DNA of 64,000 bases from Moniliophthora roreri (lineage: Eukaryota > Basidiomycota > Agaricomycetes > Agaricales > Marasmiaceae), in NCBI GenBank assembly GCA_001466705.2, contig LATX02000133.1, positions 1 through 64,000 on the forward strand. The letters are read 5' to 3'. The notes beneath the pieces are model-generated. The model saw only the letters and a list, made by a program, of their open reading frames with translations. It was not told where the DNA came from and searched no databases. Position numbers and translations under genes: made by a program. This document shows, one piece after another, positions 22,748 through 33,207 of the stretch (within the stretch, counting starts at the first letter, position 1; the number at the start of each line of letters is the position of its first letter).

Positions 22748-24095
22748 TTACAGCTCTCCCCATTCTTGTAATTCAACTAGATAGCTATCCCACATAGCTT
22801 GTGCAATTTCATCCCTTCGTTGAAGTGATTGTTCAATCTCCTCCTCTGATACAATCATTGAGATTGTCAAGTCACCACCTGCCTCTGGACCTGCAGCTGG
22901 ATCATAAAAGTCTTCAATTGGATCCTGAATTGCTGCAAGTGTTTCAACAGGATTATATTCCATGATAAGGTTATGAATTGCCATCAATGCCAATGGGATT
23001 TTGACTTGAATGTCCATCAAGTACCTCACAGGCCAAATTAAAACACCCCATTTGGCCTTGAGGACACCAAAGATGTGCTCTACAACATTTTGGGCTTGAG
23101 CATGTCGAAGATTGAAGAGTTCTTTCCAGTTATTGGGTCTGAAATATTCTCAGCCAGATAGTCATATGAGAGCTGATAGCCATACCTTAAATGACCTCTC
23201 TGCCACTCATTTAAATGGTAACGCACACCATGATAAGGTACTATAAGGTTATCACATGTGTCAAACCCTGCATCTGCTAAGTAGTACTTGCTCTCTGGAA
23301 TATGGAGATCAGCAAGGCAAGACTGGGCATACATTGTTGCATCTGCTGATGCACCATCATACCCAGTGACTGCATACTGTACTCACATATCAAAGGAGCA
23401 ACAGACCAAGCAGTTGTGAGAGATCTGACCCTTTCGATCTCGTGCTAATTCCCGCTCCTCTTTAGATGGCCAGCAACAGATGTGTGTTCCATTAACTGTC
23501 CCAATTGCATCCTTGAAGAATGGATACAGCTTTGGGTTATTCAGAATGTATGCAGAGATAGGAGCATTGGCATCTGGCAAGCAGACATAGCAGTTGTAGA
23601 AATCTGGTTCTGTGAATGCATCAAGCACTTTACGGAAGTAGCTAGAGCTTGGCTAAGCACAAGGAGTGAAGAATATGTGTTTAAAATACTCAACAGTGAT
23701 GTAGTCTCATTGGAACGCTGAAATCGTTCACCAATATGTTGGACTGGTAATGCAGTCATACATGTGTAGAGAAAAATACCAAGTTTCTCTTCCAAGCTGA
23801 CATAACGGGAGTCCTCAACCCTCAGCCAGCAGAGCTCTGCAAGAAGGATATTGAAGATATGCTTGCGGACCTCAAGCTCACAAGCAATCTGATCTTCATG
23901 CCCATTCCAGAGTTCATTAATCCAAGCTTGCCCACTAAGTGCAGAAGTGTGATATGGTTGTTGAGTGGTGGTGGTGAAAGCAAGATGATAGAGAGCTGCT
24001 GCATATGCAGCCAGCTGAAATATGTGTCCAGCAAGAAGGACAAGCAGAGATTGACAGCGTTCTTCAATCACTGCTTTGCGGCAGCGAGACATCAA
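22748..24095 (-). pseudogene. Harbinger DDE transposase
   Basis: DDE-type nuclease that would cut and paste the element. From ATG 24095 the N-terminal helices reach GERFQRSNETTS. An intron (about 23688-23636) follows, then YFRKVLDAFTEPDF and GTVNGTHI, where the family has Asp in GxxDGTHI. The Asp-to-Asn change is a single G-to-A. Next come CCSFDM, an in-frame TGA where Arg is expected (near 23384), and the second Asp in YLADAGFDT. After a further intron (about 23185-23137) the NLRHAQAQNVVEHIFG block holds the catalytic Glu. The open C-terminal 93 codons end at 22748, 8 bp from the Myb gene. Loss of the first Asp and the stop make it inactive. Confidence 0.9.
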
Positions 24096-24270
24096 AGATC
24101 GATGCGATTGATGTGACAGTTACTCAAAAGGTTTGTTTATTCAACTTTGTACTACTGTCACTCTGAGTTGACTGGGCCATCATGCCATGACAGACCCGAG
24201 CAAAAAGCTGGATCAAAAAGCTGCCAGAAAGCTGCGAAAAAGCTGCAGCTTTTTTTTACTGAACAGGCTC

Positions 24271-24420
24271 TTAACTAACTTGGTCATTTGGGCTAGGCAT
24301 TGACTTCATGTCTGTTGAGTTCAATGTCATATTCACCTAGAGTCTACACTGGATCACCCCTTCCATTATTCTTTCCCTGGCTTGAGTGCAGAGGGTTCTA
24401 CCCACTGTTACGAGAGTCAT
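24271..24420. repeat. Right arm of the inverted repeat, second part
   Basis: Continues the inverted match to 17972-18121 after the Harbinger element. Similarity fades outward beyond about 24436 through C/T and G/A changes. Confidence 0.85.
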
Positions 24421-24436
24421 CACAGCATCACATTAG

Positions 24437-24634
24437 GTCAAGATCTCAGGTTGCACCATTGATAGTGTACATCAACCTTGCATCCACAAAGCACTCTGGC
24501 TAGAGATTGCAGAGAACACACTCACGCCTATGACACCGAAGACAGCCAAGATGCCCACCACTACCCAACTGAAGACAAGTGGTATCCTTGTGATGAGCAA
24601 CCCTGTCCAAACTGACTCCTGAACCTGTTCCATA
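24437..24634 (+). other. Possible upstream coding of the element B Gag
   Basis: In phase with the Gag frame once the CACTA element is removed, the sequence reads WYPCDEQPCPN, a TGA, then into DDPTDIFQDPREF before the Gag ATG at 25432. It could be a longer Gag or a captured fragment. Weakly supported. Confidence 0.3.
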
Positions 24635-25381
24635 CACTACATACAAGGTGTTCTTTTAACATGGTTTTCTGATTGAGAAAACACTTAATCTTCTTGCAAA
24701 GACAATTTTTATAAAACTATATATAAATTCTAAATTTAAATTATGTCCTCTGAACAAGAATATGCCTGGAGAATACTAAATTTTCAGCAGCAAAAGATAC
24801 AGAATTTTCAAATTCTGAGAATTAATAGATAATACAATATATTAGAATAATTTCCATACTGAGAAAACATTAAATTTTCTCTGGTTGAAAATGCTTAGAA
24901 AATGCTGATAAGATAAGATAAAAATTCCATATTTTCTACTGTGGGAAAGTCAGAGAAAATACTAGGAAAACACTAGGAAAATAGTAGGAAAATCATGTGA
25001 AAACACTATATTTTAAAGCAGTTCTTAGATAGTTTTCATATAGTTTTCCTTTTGTATTTAACATGTTTCCTTTGATATAAAATTCAAAATCTTATATTTG
25101 TTTTTTAAATGTTTTCTCGCTATTTTTTAAGGCAGAAAATTTAGTATATTTGTAATCAGAAAATTAAAGGATAATTCTATAATTTCATTATTATAAAATA
25201 ATCAAAAAACACAGACTCTTCTGGAAATTAAAATCCAGAGTATGCTTGCTGTTTTCAATATGTAATAATAACTTGAAACTAATAGAATTTTCTGAGTGTT
25301 GTCTGGAAGCAAATATATAGCAGTATTCTGAGTGTATTTTCTTTGTATTAATAGCATAAAAAGAACACCTTGTACATAGTG
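24635..25381. mobile_element. Non-autonomous CACTA element
   Basis: 747 bp bounded by inverted ends beginning CACTA(C/T)(A/G)TACAAGGTGT (about 23 bp, two mismatches) and by the 3-bp target duplication ATA (24632-24634 and 25382-25384), both typical of the CACTA superfamily. The interior is AT-rich with no transposase, so it depends on another element for movement. It has no stop-dense coding remains. Confidence 0.88.
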
Positions 25382-25431
25382 ATACTGACGACCCCACTGA
25401 CATCTTCCAAGACCCTAGAGAATTTCCAAAA

Positions 25432-26667
25432 ATGTCAAACACCCCCGCCAATCAACCCTCCACTAATCAACTTCTTCAAGCCCTGGTTACAAGCCAGACC
25501 AATCTGTCAAATGCAGTGACACAGATGGTTGCCAGCTTCAATCAGATGTCAGAAGGTCTCAATCAGATGTTGCAGAACATCAGCCGATTGGTTCAGACTA
25601 GTGCGGCATCTGCATCAACTTCGGGCTCCTCAGATCAGAAGCCCTTCCAGAAGCCCTCTGCCTTTACAGGCAAACTCAGAGGAGCCGATGCCCACCGATT
25701 CCTTGCTGCCTTCTCTCTCTATGCATAGTCACAGAGAGCAGTGCTGAACATTGCTCAAGAGGATGGAACTTGGGCTCGAGATAATGGTCTGTGGATTCAC
25801 TCAGCCTTGACCTTCATGCAGGATGATGCAGCTGTATGGGCTACACCAGCCATGGAGGAAGTTGCTCAGGGAAGGCACCTCTATGACAACAGCTGGAATG
25901 AGTTTGTCAAAGGATTTAAGTTGAGGTTTGAGACAACAGATGAGGCAGCAGATGCAAAGGAGCGGCTGCATGTGCTCTTCCAAGGGAAGCAGTCGGTGGC
26001 TGAGTATGCTGCCAAGTTCAAAGAGATCATGTTGAGGACCAGTTACTCCTCTGCTGACCTCCATGACTGTTTTTATAAGCACCTGGTGTCTCATATCAAG
26101 GACAAGCTTGTGCACATGGATTGCAAGACCAACTCCCTCAACCAGCTCATTAATGTTGCCAATGACCTGGATGTTCATATTCGCCAATGAGAGGCTGAGA
26201 AGGCTCGCCAACCTGCGACAGCAATGACCATGCCCACTATCCCACCTCCTGCCCCTTGTCCATCAACTGCTTCAATCACTCCCTTTGCCCCACCTGCTCA
26301 TGACCCCAATGCCATGGAAGTCAATGCCACCAAGTCCAGGCTGGACTGGACCTGCATGATGGCTGGGAAGTGCTATGAGTGTGGCTCCATTCAGCATACC
26401 AAGGCAAATGGCAACCATGAGTGTGAGATTTGTGGTCACTGTGGTCAAGCTGGTCATTGCGAAGCAGTGTGCTTTGACAAGTGGGCAGGCAAGCCACAAG
26501 CAAGAAGAGTAGCAGCATCTGAAAGTCTCTCTGTTGAAGTCCTGGGTCCATTGTCACCTGAACCATCAACATCAAACCCTCTGCTCTCCAACATCAATAA
26601 CATGCTGGCTCAACTCAACCAGCTGTCAGCCCAGTTTGCCACTGCTGCTCTCAAGCAGTCTTTTTAA
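25432..26667 (+). pseudogene. gag: Gag of chimeric gypsy element B
   Basis: Starts ATG 25432 (MSNTPANQPS). A polar N-terminus is followed by KPSAFTGKLRGADAHRFLAAF, the capsid core WNEFVKGFKLRF and VAEYAAKFKE, a Pro-rich linker and a CCHC knuckle CGHCGQAGHCEAVC near 26430-26470, with a second Cys-rich stretch before it. Two in-frame stops occur: TAG near 25726 and TGA near 26188 (Arg CGA expected). It ends at TAA 26665-26667. The family differs from A and D, where the capsid is a different sequence. Confidence 0.85.
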
Positions 26668-26843
26668 AATGGGTGTTGCTGCCAGCCACAAATGGGGCAC
26701 CCAATCACTTACTTTCCCCTTCACTGTCTCCTTCTACATATAATTCAGTCTTCACATGTAAAATATCTATTCCTGTTGCCAATAAACATGATAACCATTT
26801 TCATGTACATGCAAGTCTGAGGGGGAGAAACTGAAGAAAGAAA
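26668..26843 (+). other. Spacer between Gag and protease of element B
   Basis: Several stops in all frames. It presumably was coding or a frameshift region in the ancestor. No feature can be named. Confidence 0.4.
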
Positions 26844-27820
26844 GTGGTGGCAATGATAGACTCTGGAGCAACTGGCTTATTCATAAGCCAAAGCTGGGTA
26901 ATGGAACATAAGGTATGGAGGCACCTTCTCAAGAGAGAGATACCTTTGTACAACATCAATAGAACCAAAAATCATGCTGGAAGCATCTCAGAGTTTGTGC
27001 AACTAGAGCTGACTATTGGGGACTATGTGGAGGTGGTGGAGTTGTTAGTCACAGATCTGGGTCCAGAGGAGGTGATTCTAGGTCTGCCATGGCTGAGGAA
27101 AGTTAACCCAGACATAGACTGGAGAGCTGGGTTAATGAACATCAAAGTGGAGGAAGAGGAAGAAGTGAAGGAGGATGGAGCCGAAGTGGAGGAGTGGTAT
27201 CAGAGGATTATAGGGAATCGTCAGCAGCGGAGGAAGTGGTGGAAGGAGGGGATCCTTGAGAATACAACAGATGAGTTGTGGGTGGCAGCTGGAGTGACAT
27301 ACTCAGCTGAGTTAGCATACGAAGAGTCAAAGAAGAAGGAGAAGCAAAGCATGGAAGACATTGTGCCAACAGAGTTCCACAAGTATTGAAAGGTCTTCTC
27401 TGAGGAAGAGTCTCACCATCTCCCAGAGCATAAGCCATATGACTATACCATTGACCTGAAGCCAGATGCATCTGAGATGATCCAATCCAAGGTGTACCCC
27501 ATGTCGGTGAATGAGCAGAGGGAGCTGGACCAATTCTTAGAGGAGAACCTATGGAAAGGATACATTGTCCCTTCCAAGTCACCTATGGCTTCTCTAGTCT
27601 TCTTTGTGAAGAAGAAGGATGGCAAGCTGTGATTTGTACAGGACTATCGCAAGCTCAACAAGTTCACAGTCAAGAACTGATACCTGCTTCCCCTTGCTTC
27701 TGACATTATCAACTGACTCAAAGGTGCTAAATACTTCACCAAGCTGGATGTTTGTTGGAGTTACAACAATGTCCAGATTAAGGAAGGAGATGAATGGAAG
27801 GCTGCCTTCATCACCAACTG
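26844..27820 (+). pseudogene. pol: Protease and N-terminal reverse transcriptase of element B, left family
   Basis: Aspartic protease motif MIDSGATGLFIS at the start and GLPWLRKVNPDIDW further on (27085-27125), then an acidic linker. Reverse transcriptase fingers follow: [51 protein letters not shown]. Stops at 27387-27389, near 27631, 27679, 27713 and 27819 are TGA, four of them at conserved Arg positions. A Cys replaces Arg in KLDV(R)W. The catalytic YMDD region is absent: the sequence jumps at about 27820 into the RNase H-proximal part of another family. Confidence 0.88.
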
Positions 27821-29999
27821 AGGTGGAGATGGATGAGACGAAATTGGCAGAAATCAAAGACTGGGAAGCACTGAGAATGGTTAAAGGTGTGAGATCTTTT
27901 CTAGGATTTGCAAATTTCTATTGGAAATTTATAGGGAAATATGCCGAATTGGTGCGACCCCTACATGATCTCACAAAGAAGAACATGAAATTTGATTGGA
28001 TGAAGGAATGTGATATTGCATTTCGAGTATCAAAAGCCAAATTTTTACAACAACTGATTCTACAAATGCCCGACAACACAAAGCCATTTGTTATTGAAGC
28101 GGACACATCCAAGTGGGCAATGGGAGCAGTACTAAAACAACAGGGAACTGATGGAGACCTCCACCCATGCAGTTATATTTCACATGCTTTCACCCCAACT
28201 GAAAAGAACTATGAAATTTACAACAGAGAACTGATGGCAATCATCAATGCTCTCAAAACATGGGAACATTACCTTTTGGGAGGAACACATCTGGTGACAG
28301 TTCTATCTGATCATAAGAGCCTGACTTACTTCCAAACAGCACAGAAACTAAATCGAAGACAAGCACGCTGGAGTCTCTACTTGACTCAATTCGATTTACA
28401 CCTGATACACATGCCAGGAATGAAGATGGTGCAAGCAGATGCACTTTCAAGACAACTGGACCTTATAGACAGAGAAGACGATGAAAACGACGATATGGTC
28501 ATGTTACTAGATAAGTTGTTTATTAATGCCATCGATACGGAGCTCAGAAGCATTTTGGAGAAGGTGTTACCAACAGATGAGTTTATCCAGATGACATTAG
28601 AAAGTCTGTTGGAATGGGGAACCCCTCCAATTAAATCTTCGTTGCAAGACTGGCGAAAACAGGATAACTTGCTTTTTTACAAAGACAGAGTCTACGTCCC
28701 AAACAATGAGGTATTATGGAGACAGATTGTAAAGTCAATTCACAAAGTGCTCCCACATGGACACCCAGGACAGTGGAACACAGTGGACCAAGTACAAAAA
28801 GACTATTGGTGGCCAGGAATGACAAAGTTTATCAAAACTTTTGTTGATGGGTGCATGGCATGCCAACAAATGAAGATAAACATGCACCCAACTCATGTCC
28901 CATTACAACCCATAGGAGGGCACAAAGATGTATTACCATTTCAAATCATATCAATGGATTTAATCACAGACTTACTGAAAACAGACAATTGTGATTCCAT
29001 ATTGGTCGTGGTCGACCATGCAGCTACAAAGAGGGTGGTTTTCATTCCATGTCACAAGAAAATCAATGCAGCCAAAACAGCCGAATTGATTTTTCAACAC
29101 ATCTACAAATGTTTTGGACTGCCAGACAAGATCATCTCAGACCGAGATCCGCAATTTGCTGGAGAGGTATTCAAAGAGATGGGAAAGCTATTAGAGATAA
29201 AACAACTGCTAAGTACCACTTACCACCCTCAAATGGATGGAGAAACTGAAAGGGTCAATCAGGAAGTAGAAATCTTCCTTCGTTTCTTCTGCACTAAGGA
29301 ACAAACAAAGTGGAAGGAACTTCTTCATTTTGCCAAATTCGCACACAACAGTCAAACCCATTCCATAACAAAGAATTCCCCATTCTATCTCACTATATGG
29401 GATATCACCTCCGTCTACTTCCTACAGTTTTCAAGAAAACCATGGTTCCATCAGTCGAGAAGAGGGTAGCAGATTTAAAGAAGCTAAGAGAGGAAACATC
29501 AGCGTTACTGGATATAGCAGCCAGAAAGATGAAGGAAAAAAGCGGAAGAGACTTCAACAAGTTTGAAAAGGGTCAAAAGGTGTGGCTTGAAGGCAAGAAC
29601 TTATCTTTGGGATACCCTTGTCTGAAGCTATCTCCTAAAAGAGAAGGACTGTTCGAGGTCGAAGAGGTTCTAGGCCTGGTAACATACAAACTGAAACTTC
29701 CATTCCAATGGAGGATTCACCCTGTTTTCCATGCCGGCCTTCTATTGCCATACAAAGAGAACAAAATTTGTGGACCCAACTTCCTGGAACCACCTCTGGA
29801 CATAGTAGAAGGACAAGAGGAGTACGAAGTTGAAGCCATAATCAGACATAGACCAAAAAAGAAGAATCAGCCGCCAAAAGAGTACTTGGTCTCCTGGAAA
29901 GGGTATGATTCATCACACAATCAATGGCTAAGACTGAGCAGTCTCAAGCATTTGATGGACTTGTACCTGGAGTATAAAATCACTCACAACTTGCAATAA
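27821..29999 (+). pseudogene. pol: RNase H, integrase and chromodomain of element B, right family
   Basis: Open for more than 540 codons from the junction, so younger or less mutated than the left part. RNase H shows the catalytic set (IEADTSKWAMGAV, YNRELMAI, LSDHKSLTY). Integrase has the HHCC finger (HGHPGQWN...CMACQ), Asp in SMDLITDL, Asp in IISDRDPQF and Glu in ERVNQEVE, all intact. A one-base frameshift near 29395 moves into the frame that carries the GPY-like region and a chromodomain (29820-29990, EYLVSWKGYDSSHNQW). It stops at TAA 29997-29999, 21 bases before ORF3. Confidence 0.9.
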
Positions 30000-30020
30000 T
30001 TTCTCCATCCACACTTCAAC

Positions 30021-31169
30021 ATGTCTTCTTCCTTCGTTGCTCCCAACACCCAAGTCTTCCCTGACGACGCAGTCTACACCGAACCCTTTCATCCTTCGAC
30101 CTTCGAACTCCTCTATCTCATCAACTGCGACCACTACGATGAAGAGCTTGCCTCTGTGGTCATGAACGACAAGAGGAATTGATCCTTGTACAGTTGTCTT
30201 CTCTTTCTCCAAGGATAGCAACAACTCCTCAGCGAACAGATGACAAGACTCAACCGACAGATGGGAGTATTTGCTCAAAACATGACGGACAACAAAAATT
30301 TTATGGTAACAGGAGCAATAGCAGTACCTCATCCCTCCATTGATATAAATAATCTGCCCCTTCATGTTGTCATTCCAGCGACAGATCCCAAGGGAAATCT
30401 CTACCCTACAGATGAGGCGATTAACCCCAACAAACCACAGTTCCTCCACACAGTCCGAAGACACCAATGAGGCCTTAGAAGAGCGGTTGAGGTCTCTCAC
30501 AGACAGTTCCTCCTCCAGCTCTGACAGTGATCAGCTGTTGTCCCCAAGGCCGACACAACTGAACACATAGATGTACCTCTGTCCAGTTCCAGAGGATCAG
30601 ACTATACACCAATGGGATGGGGGGTTAACACCCTCCCCACTGATCAATGAACCCTTGTCTATCCCCCACACACCCCTATTGAGAACCCTGCCACACATTC
30701 CTCCAACAAATCCAACATCTCCAGAGCCTCAGACAGAGCCTGTCTCTTCCCAAACATCTCCCCACCAGCAACCCCACCCCCTATGTCCAGAACCATCGAT
30801 GCCAAACCTGCCACTACCAGTCCAATTGAACCATCAAGGCGAGTCTTCACTCGTGCCGCCATCCTTCCAACTGACATTGAATCTGAACTCCCCTCCCCCA
30901 TTATCCCTGTCAACCCTGTCACCAAATATCCCTATCGAGTTGGTGTGGGACAACGAGGATGTGGAATCAGATGACAGGGATTTGCAAACAGGCAACAGAT
31001 TGCCAAATCATATCAAGCCTACTATGGAAAGAGTAGCTGAAATACAACAGATCCTGAGTGCCCTGTGTGCCGATTGGGAGAACACTGCGCCGTTGACTGT
31101 CAGCAGTACACTTGTCCAGTATGTGAACATCCTAAAGCTGGGCATCTACCTCAAGACTGCTGTAACTGA
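30021..31169 (+). pseudogene. ORF3 of element B: tandem CCHC zinc-knuckle protein after pol
   Basis: ATG 30021 (MSSSF) begins 21 bases after the pol stop. The phase can be followed for 383 codons to TGA 31167-31169, though several stops (such as 30180) interrupt it. The N-terminal block FELLYLINCDHYDEEL and LLFLQ aligns by position with YQVLHLFNTEQYDDQI and SLFFLR in elements A and D. Near residue 347 come two knuckles, CPVCRLGEHCAVDC and CPVCEHPKAGHLPQDC, with spacings C2C4H4C and C2C6H4C as in A and D. Likely RNA or DNA binding. No named family is recognised. Confidence 0.7.
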
Positions 31170-31300
31170 CGAAGGTCTAGTTGAACTATGAGACAGAACG
31201 ATCCCAGCAGTGGTTTGACTCTTGACGTTGATTGGAGAGACAATACAAATTGGGATGACGACCAATACGGAGACAGAGAATCCTGAAGATAGACAGAAAC

Positions 31301-31757
31301 TGTTATGTTACTTGTGCAGCAACATCAACTCCAACTACTTTAGTGAAGTGTCACCTCCGTTCAAGTAATTGTACAAGTTCAAGTTTAAGTTTGTTCAGTG
31401 GTTACTGAAGTTCAGAGGTCCTTCGATGGTGGTGTTGACACAAGTACAATTAACCAGGTCAAGCTGGAGACTTAGAGTCTCAGCTTGAGTGCTTAAATAC
31501 GTTACAACCAACTAGTACTAACTACGTATGTAGAGTGACGAGTTCAGTGATTGTCTAATGTTTCCCGAAGCTATCGGGATATGAGTAATATAGTACAAAG
31601 GGATAGGTAAATGGGGACCAGGAAGGTGTATGAGTCCGATGACAAGAGAAGCATAAGGGGGTGAGAAAGGAAGTGGGGGCTGGGAAGGTGTATAGGTCCA
31701 ATAGAGAGAGAAGCATAGGGGAGTACAGTAAAGAAAGAGAAAGAAAGTTCGTAACAT
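31301..31757 (-). repeat. 3' LTR of element A
   Basis: TGTTATG...CGTAACA, near-identical partner of 38146-38601. Confidence 0.93.
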
Positions 31758-31794
31758 TACCCCCTCAACAAGGGGCAAACTCTGCATTGCCTAT

Positions 31795-32883
31795 CTATGA
31801 TTCTCCATCTCCGTACAATTCGGTGTCATAATCGTACGACATATCCGGCCTATCATCTACATCCGGAATCTCGTCCACAGTTCCCAAACAGGGCATCGAA
31901 GGGACATCAGAAGTCAGCTGCCATCCCATGGCTTGCCATTCCTCAACCGAAAGCAATCTCACCTTTTTCAGATCTGCTCCCATGAACAACAGCTGAGCAT
32001 CCCGATTGTATTCATCTGTCAACATCTCAACATTCTCTGCCGAGATTGTTGTAGGGCTTGTCGTCGTAGTTTCGTTCATCGTCATAACGGCGACCATCCA
32101 ACATAGAGTCTGAGCCCAAATTAGACCTTCGGAGCGCAATACAGCCAGACCTTTGTTGGTCAGGGCAGTGGCCAGACATATGTCCAGGCTGAATTTTGAA
32201 GCATCGATGACACATATACTGTGGGCAATGTTGGGCAAAATGGCGCTCCAGTCCGCACAGAGGGCAGAGACACGGTTGACAAGCTGCATCATTGGGGTCA
32301 GGGCTGGAGTTGGACTTCTCAAGCTGGGCATTGGTAGGTCTTCGGTGTTTTCGGGAATTTGATTCTCCTGTTCTTCGTCCTCGACCGTGCCCTCTAACTC
32401 CTCGAGAGCGACCTCCCCTCCAACCGCAGGGATATGCTCCACCTTCTGGTGGAACTGAGGTTTTAGGCGTCTGAAGAGCTCTGGGGTCAATGGCGGTCGG
32501 AGGTTCAGATCAGGATGGGGCGAGGGAGTCATTTGACTCAACCTTAGGTTTGATGTCAGGATCAGGAGTGGGGTCAGGATAAACGAGGGTGTTGTTGGGT
32601 TCAGGGGAGGAATGGGTAATGGCAGAGAGTCGGGCTTCATCAACCAAGGGTTCGGAAGTGAGTCGGGAGATGAGGCTCCAAGTGTCGTTGATGTCAGGAC
32701 GGGGGTATCCATTACCGTTGGTTCGTCGTCCGAGTCGGTCAAGGAGGCTGAAGGTGAGGGGATTAGGGTATTCCGACATTGCTCTGGGATCTGTGGGAGG
32801 GGGCATGGACAAATGGGGGTGATATGGAAAGGTGGACAGTACCGTAATGGGACCCTCGAGTCCCAATTGATAATTGCAGGCAT
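31795..32883 (-). other. Second long open frame overlapping ORF3 of element A
   Basis: 362 codons, +1 relative to the zinc-knuckle frame of ORF3, Pro/Ser-rich then acidic, ending YGDGES-stop just before the purine tract. The same frame is open in element D (57162-57938, resuming 57957-58154, ending YRDGES). It extends about 80 codons past the ORF3 stop, where a shadow of ORF3 cannot explain it. It could be a frameshift extension of ORF3 or an overlapping gene. No domain is recognised. Confidence 0.4.
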
Positions 32884-33205
32884 ACATCACCTGGTTCGCA
32901 ATCTCGAGACTGCAGCTTTCAACGATTCTTTCAAAAAGTTTTTGTTGGGACCTGAGGAAAAACAGGCTTTTGATGCAGGGTTCCAATTGGTTGTGTTGAT
33001 CAGCAGTGTTTTGGATTTAATCACTATACTGTTCGGTATTGAAGAGATGAAGGAGTTGGTAGGGGTTTGGCTTGAGGCCGTTTGGGTAGGTGAGGTTTTC
33101 CTCATATCTTCCTTCTCCCGACACAGTAGGAACAGGGCTTGGGTTTCGGGCTGACTGGCTGCCAACAGCAGAAGAGGAAGAGGCGGCGGAGGATGCATTG
33201 GACGT
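32027..33205 (-). pseudogene. ORF3 of element A: RG-rich, tandem CCHC zinc-knuckle protein
   Basis: Starts at 33205, two bases after the pol TAA (33208-33210). The start codon is ACG where element D has ATG, one T-to-C or the reverse. 392 codons in a single phase. The N-terminal block has YQLLHLFNTEQY, then FFLRSQQKLFERIVESCSLE and ANQVMYACNYQLGLEGP, followed by a Ser/Pro-rich linker. An RG-rich stretch (GWRGGRSRGVRG) precedes two knuckles from residue 314: CPLCGLERHFAQHC and CHRCFKIQPGHMSGHC. In-frame stops occur near 33019 (TAA) and 32510 (TGA). Knuckle Cys and His are all intact. By content it is nucleocapsid-like; by position it sits where env lies in other retroelements. Confidence 0.75.
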
Positions 33206-33207
33206 GA

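Larger units (their letters stand above)
21111..24270. mobile_element. PIF/Harbinger DNA transposon, complete ends, two genes
   Basis: 3160 bp between 3-bp TTA target duplications (21108-21110 and 24271-24273). The terminal inverted repeats begin GG(G)CCTGTTCAGTAAAA and continue through AGCTGCAGC and TTTTTCGCAGC for over 40 bases. The inverted-repeat partner at 18119-18122 preserves the unoccupied TTAA site. It encodes a Myb/SANT-like protein on plus and a DDE transposase on minus, tail to tail, the classical two-gene layout. Both genes carry stops and the transposase lacks its first Asp, so it is dead. Confidence 0.95.

Noticed and set aside
29928..30500. 190-codon minus-strand frame over the chromodomain end and ORF3 start of element B
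   Set aside because: Antisense shadow. Not conserved in A or D.
32612..33154. 180-codon plus-strand frame over ORF3 of element A
   Set aside because: Antisense of ORF3. The sense frame carries the conserved knuckles.
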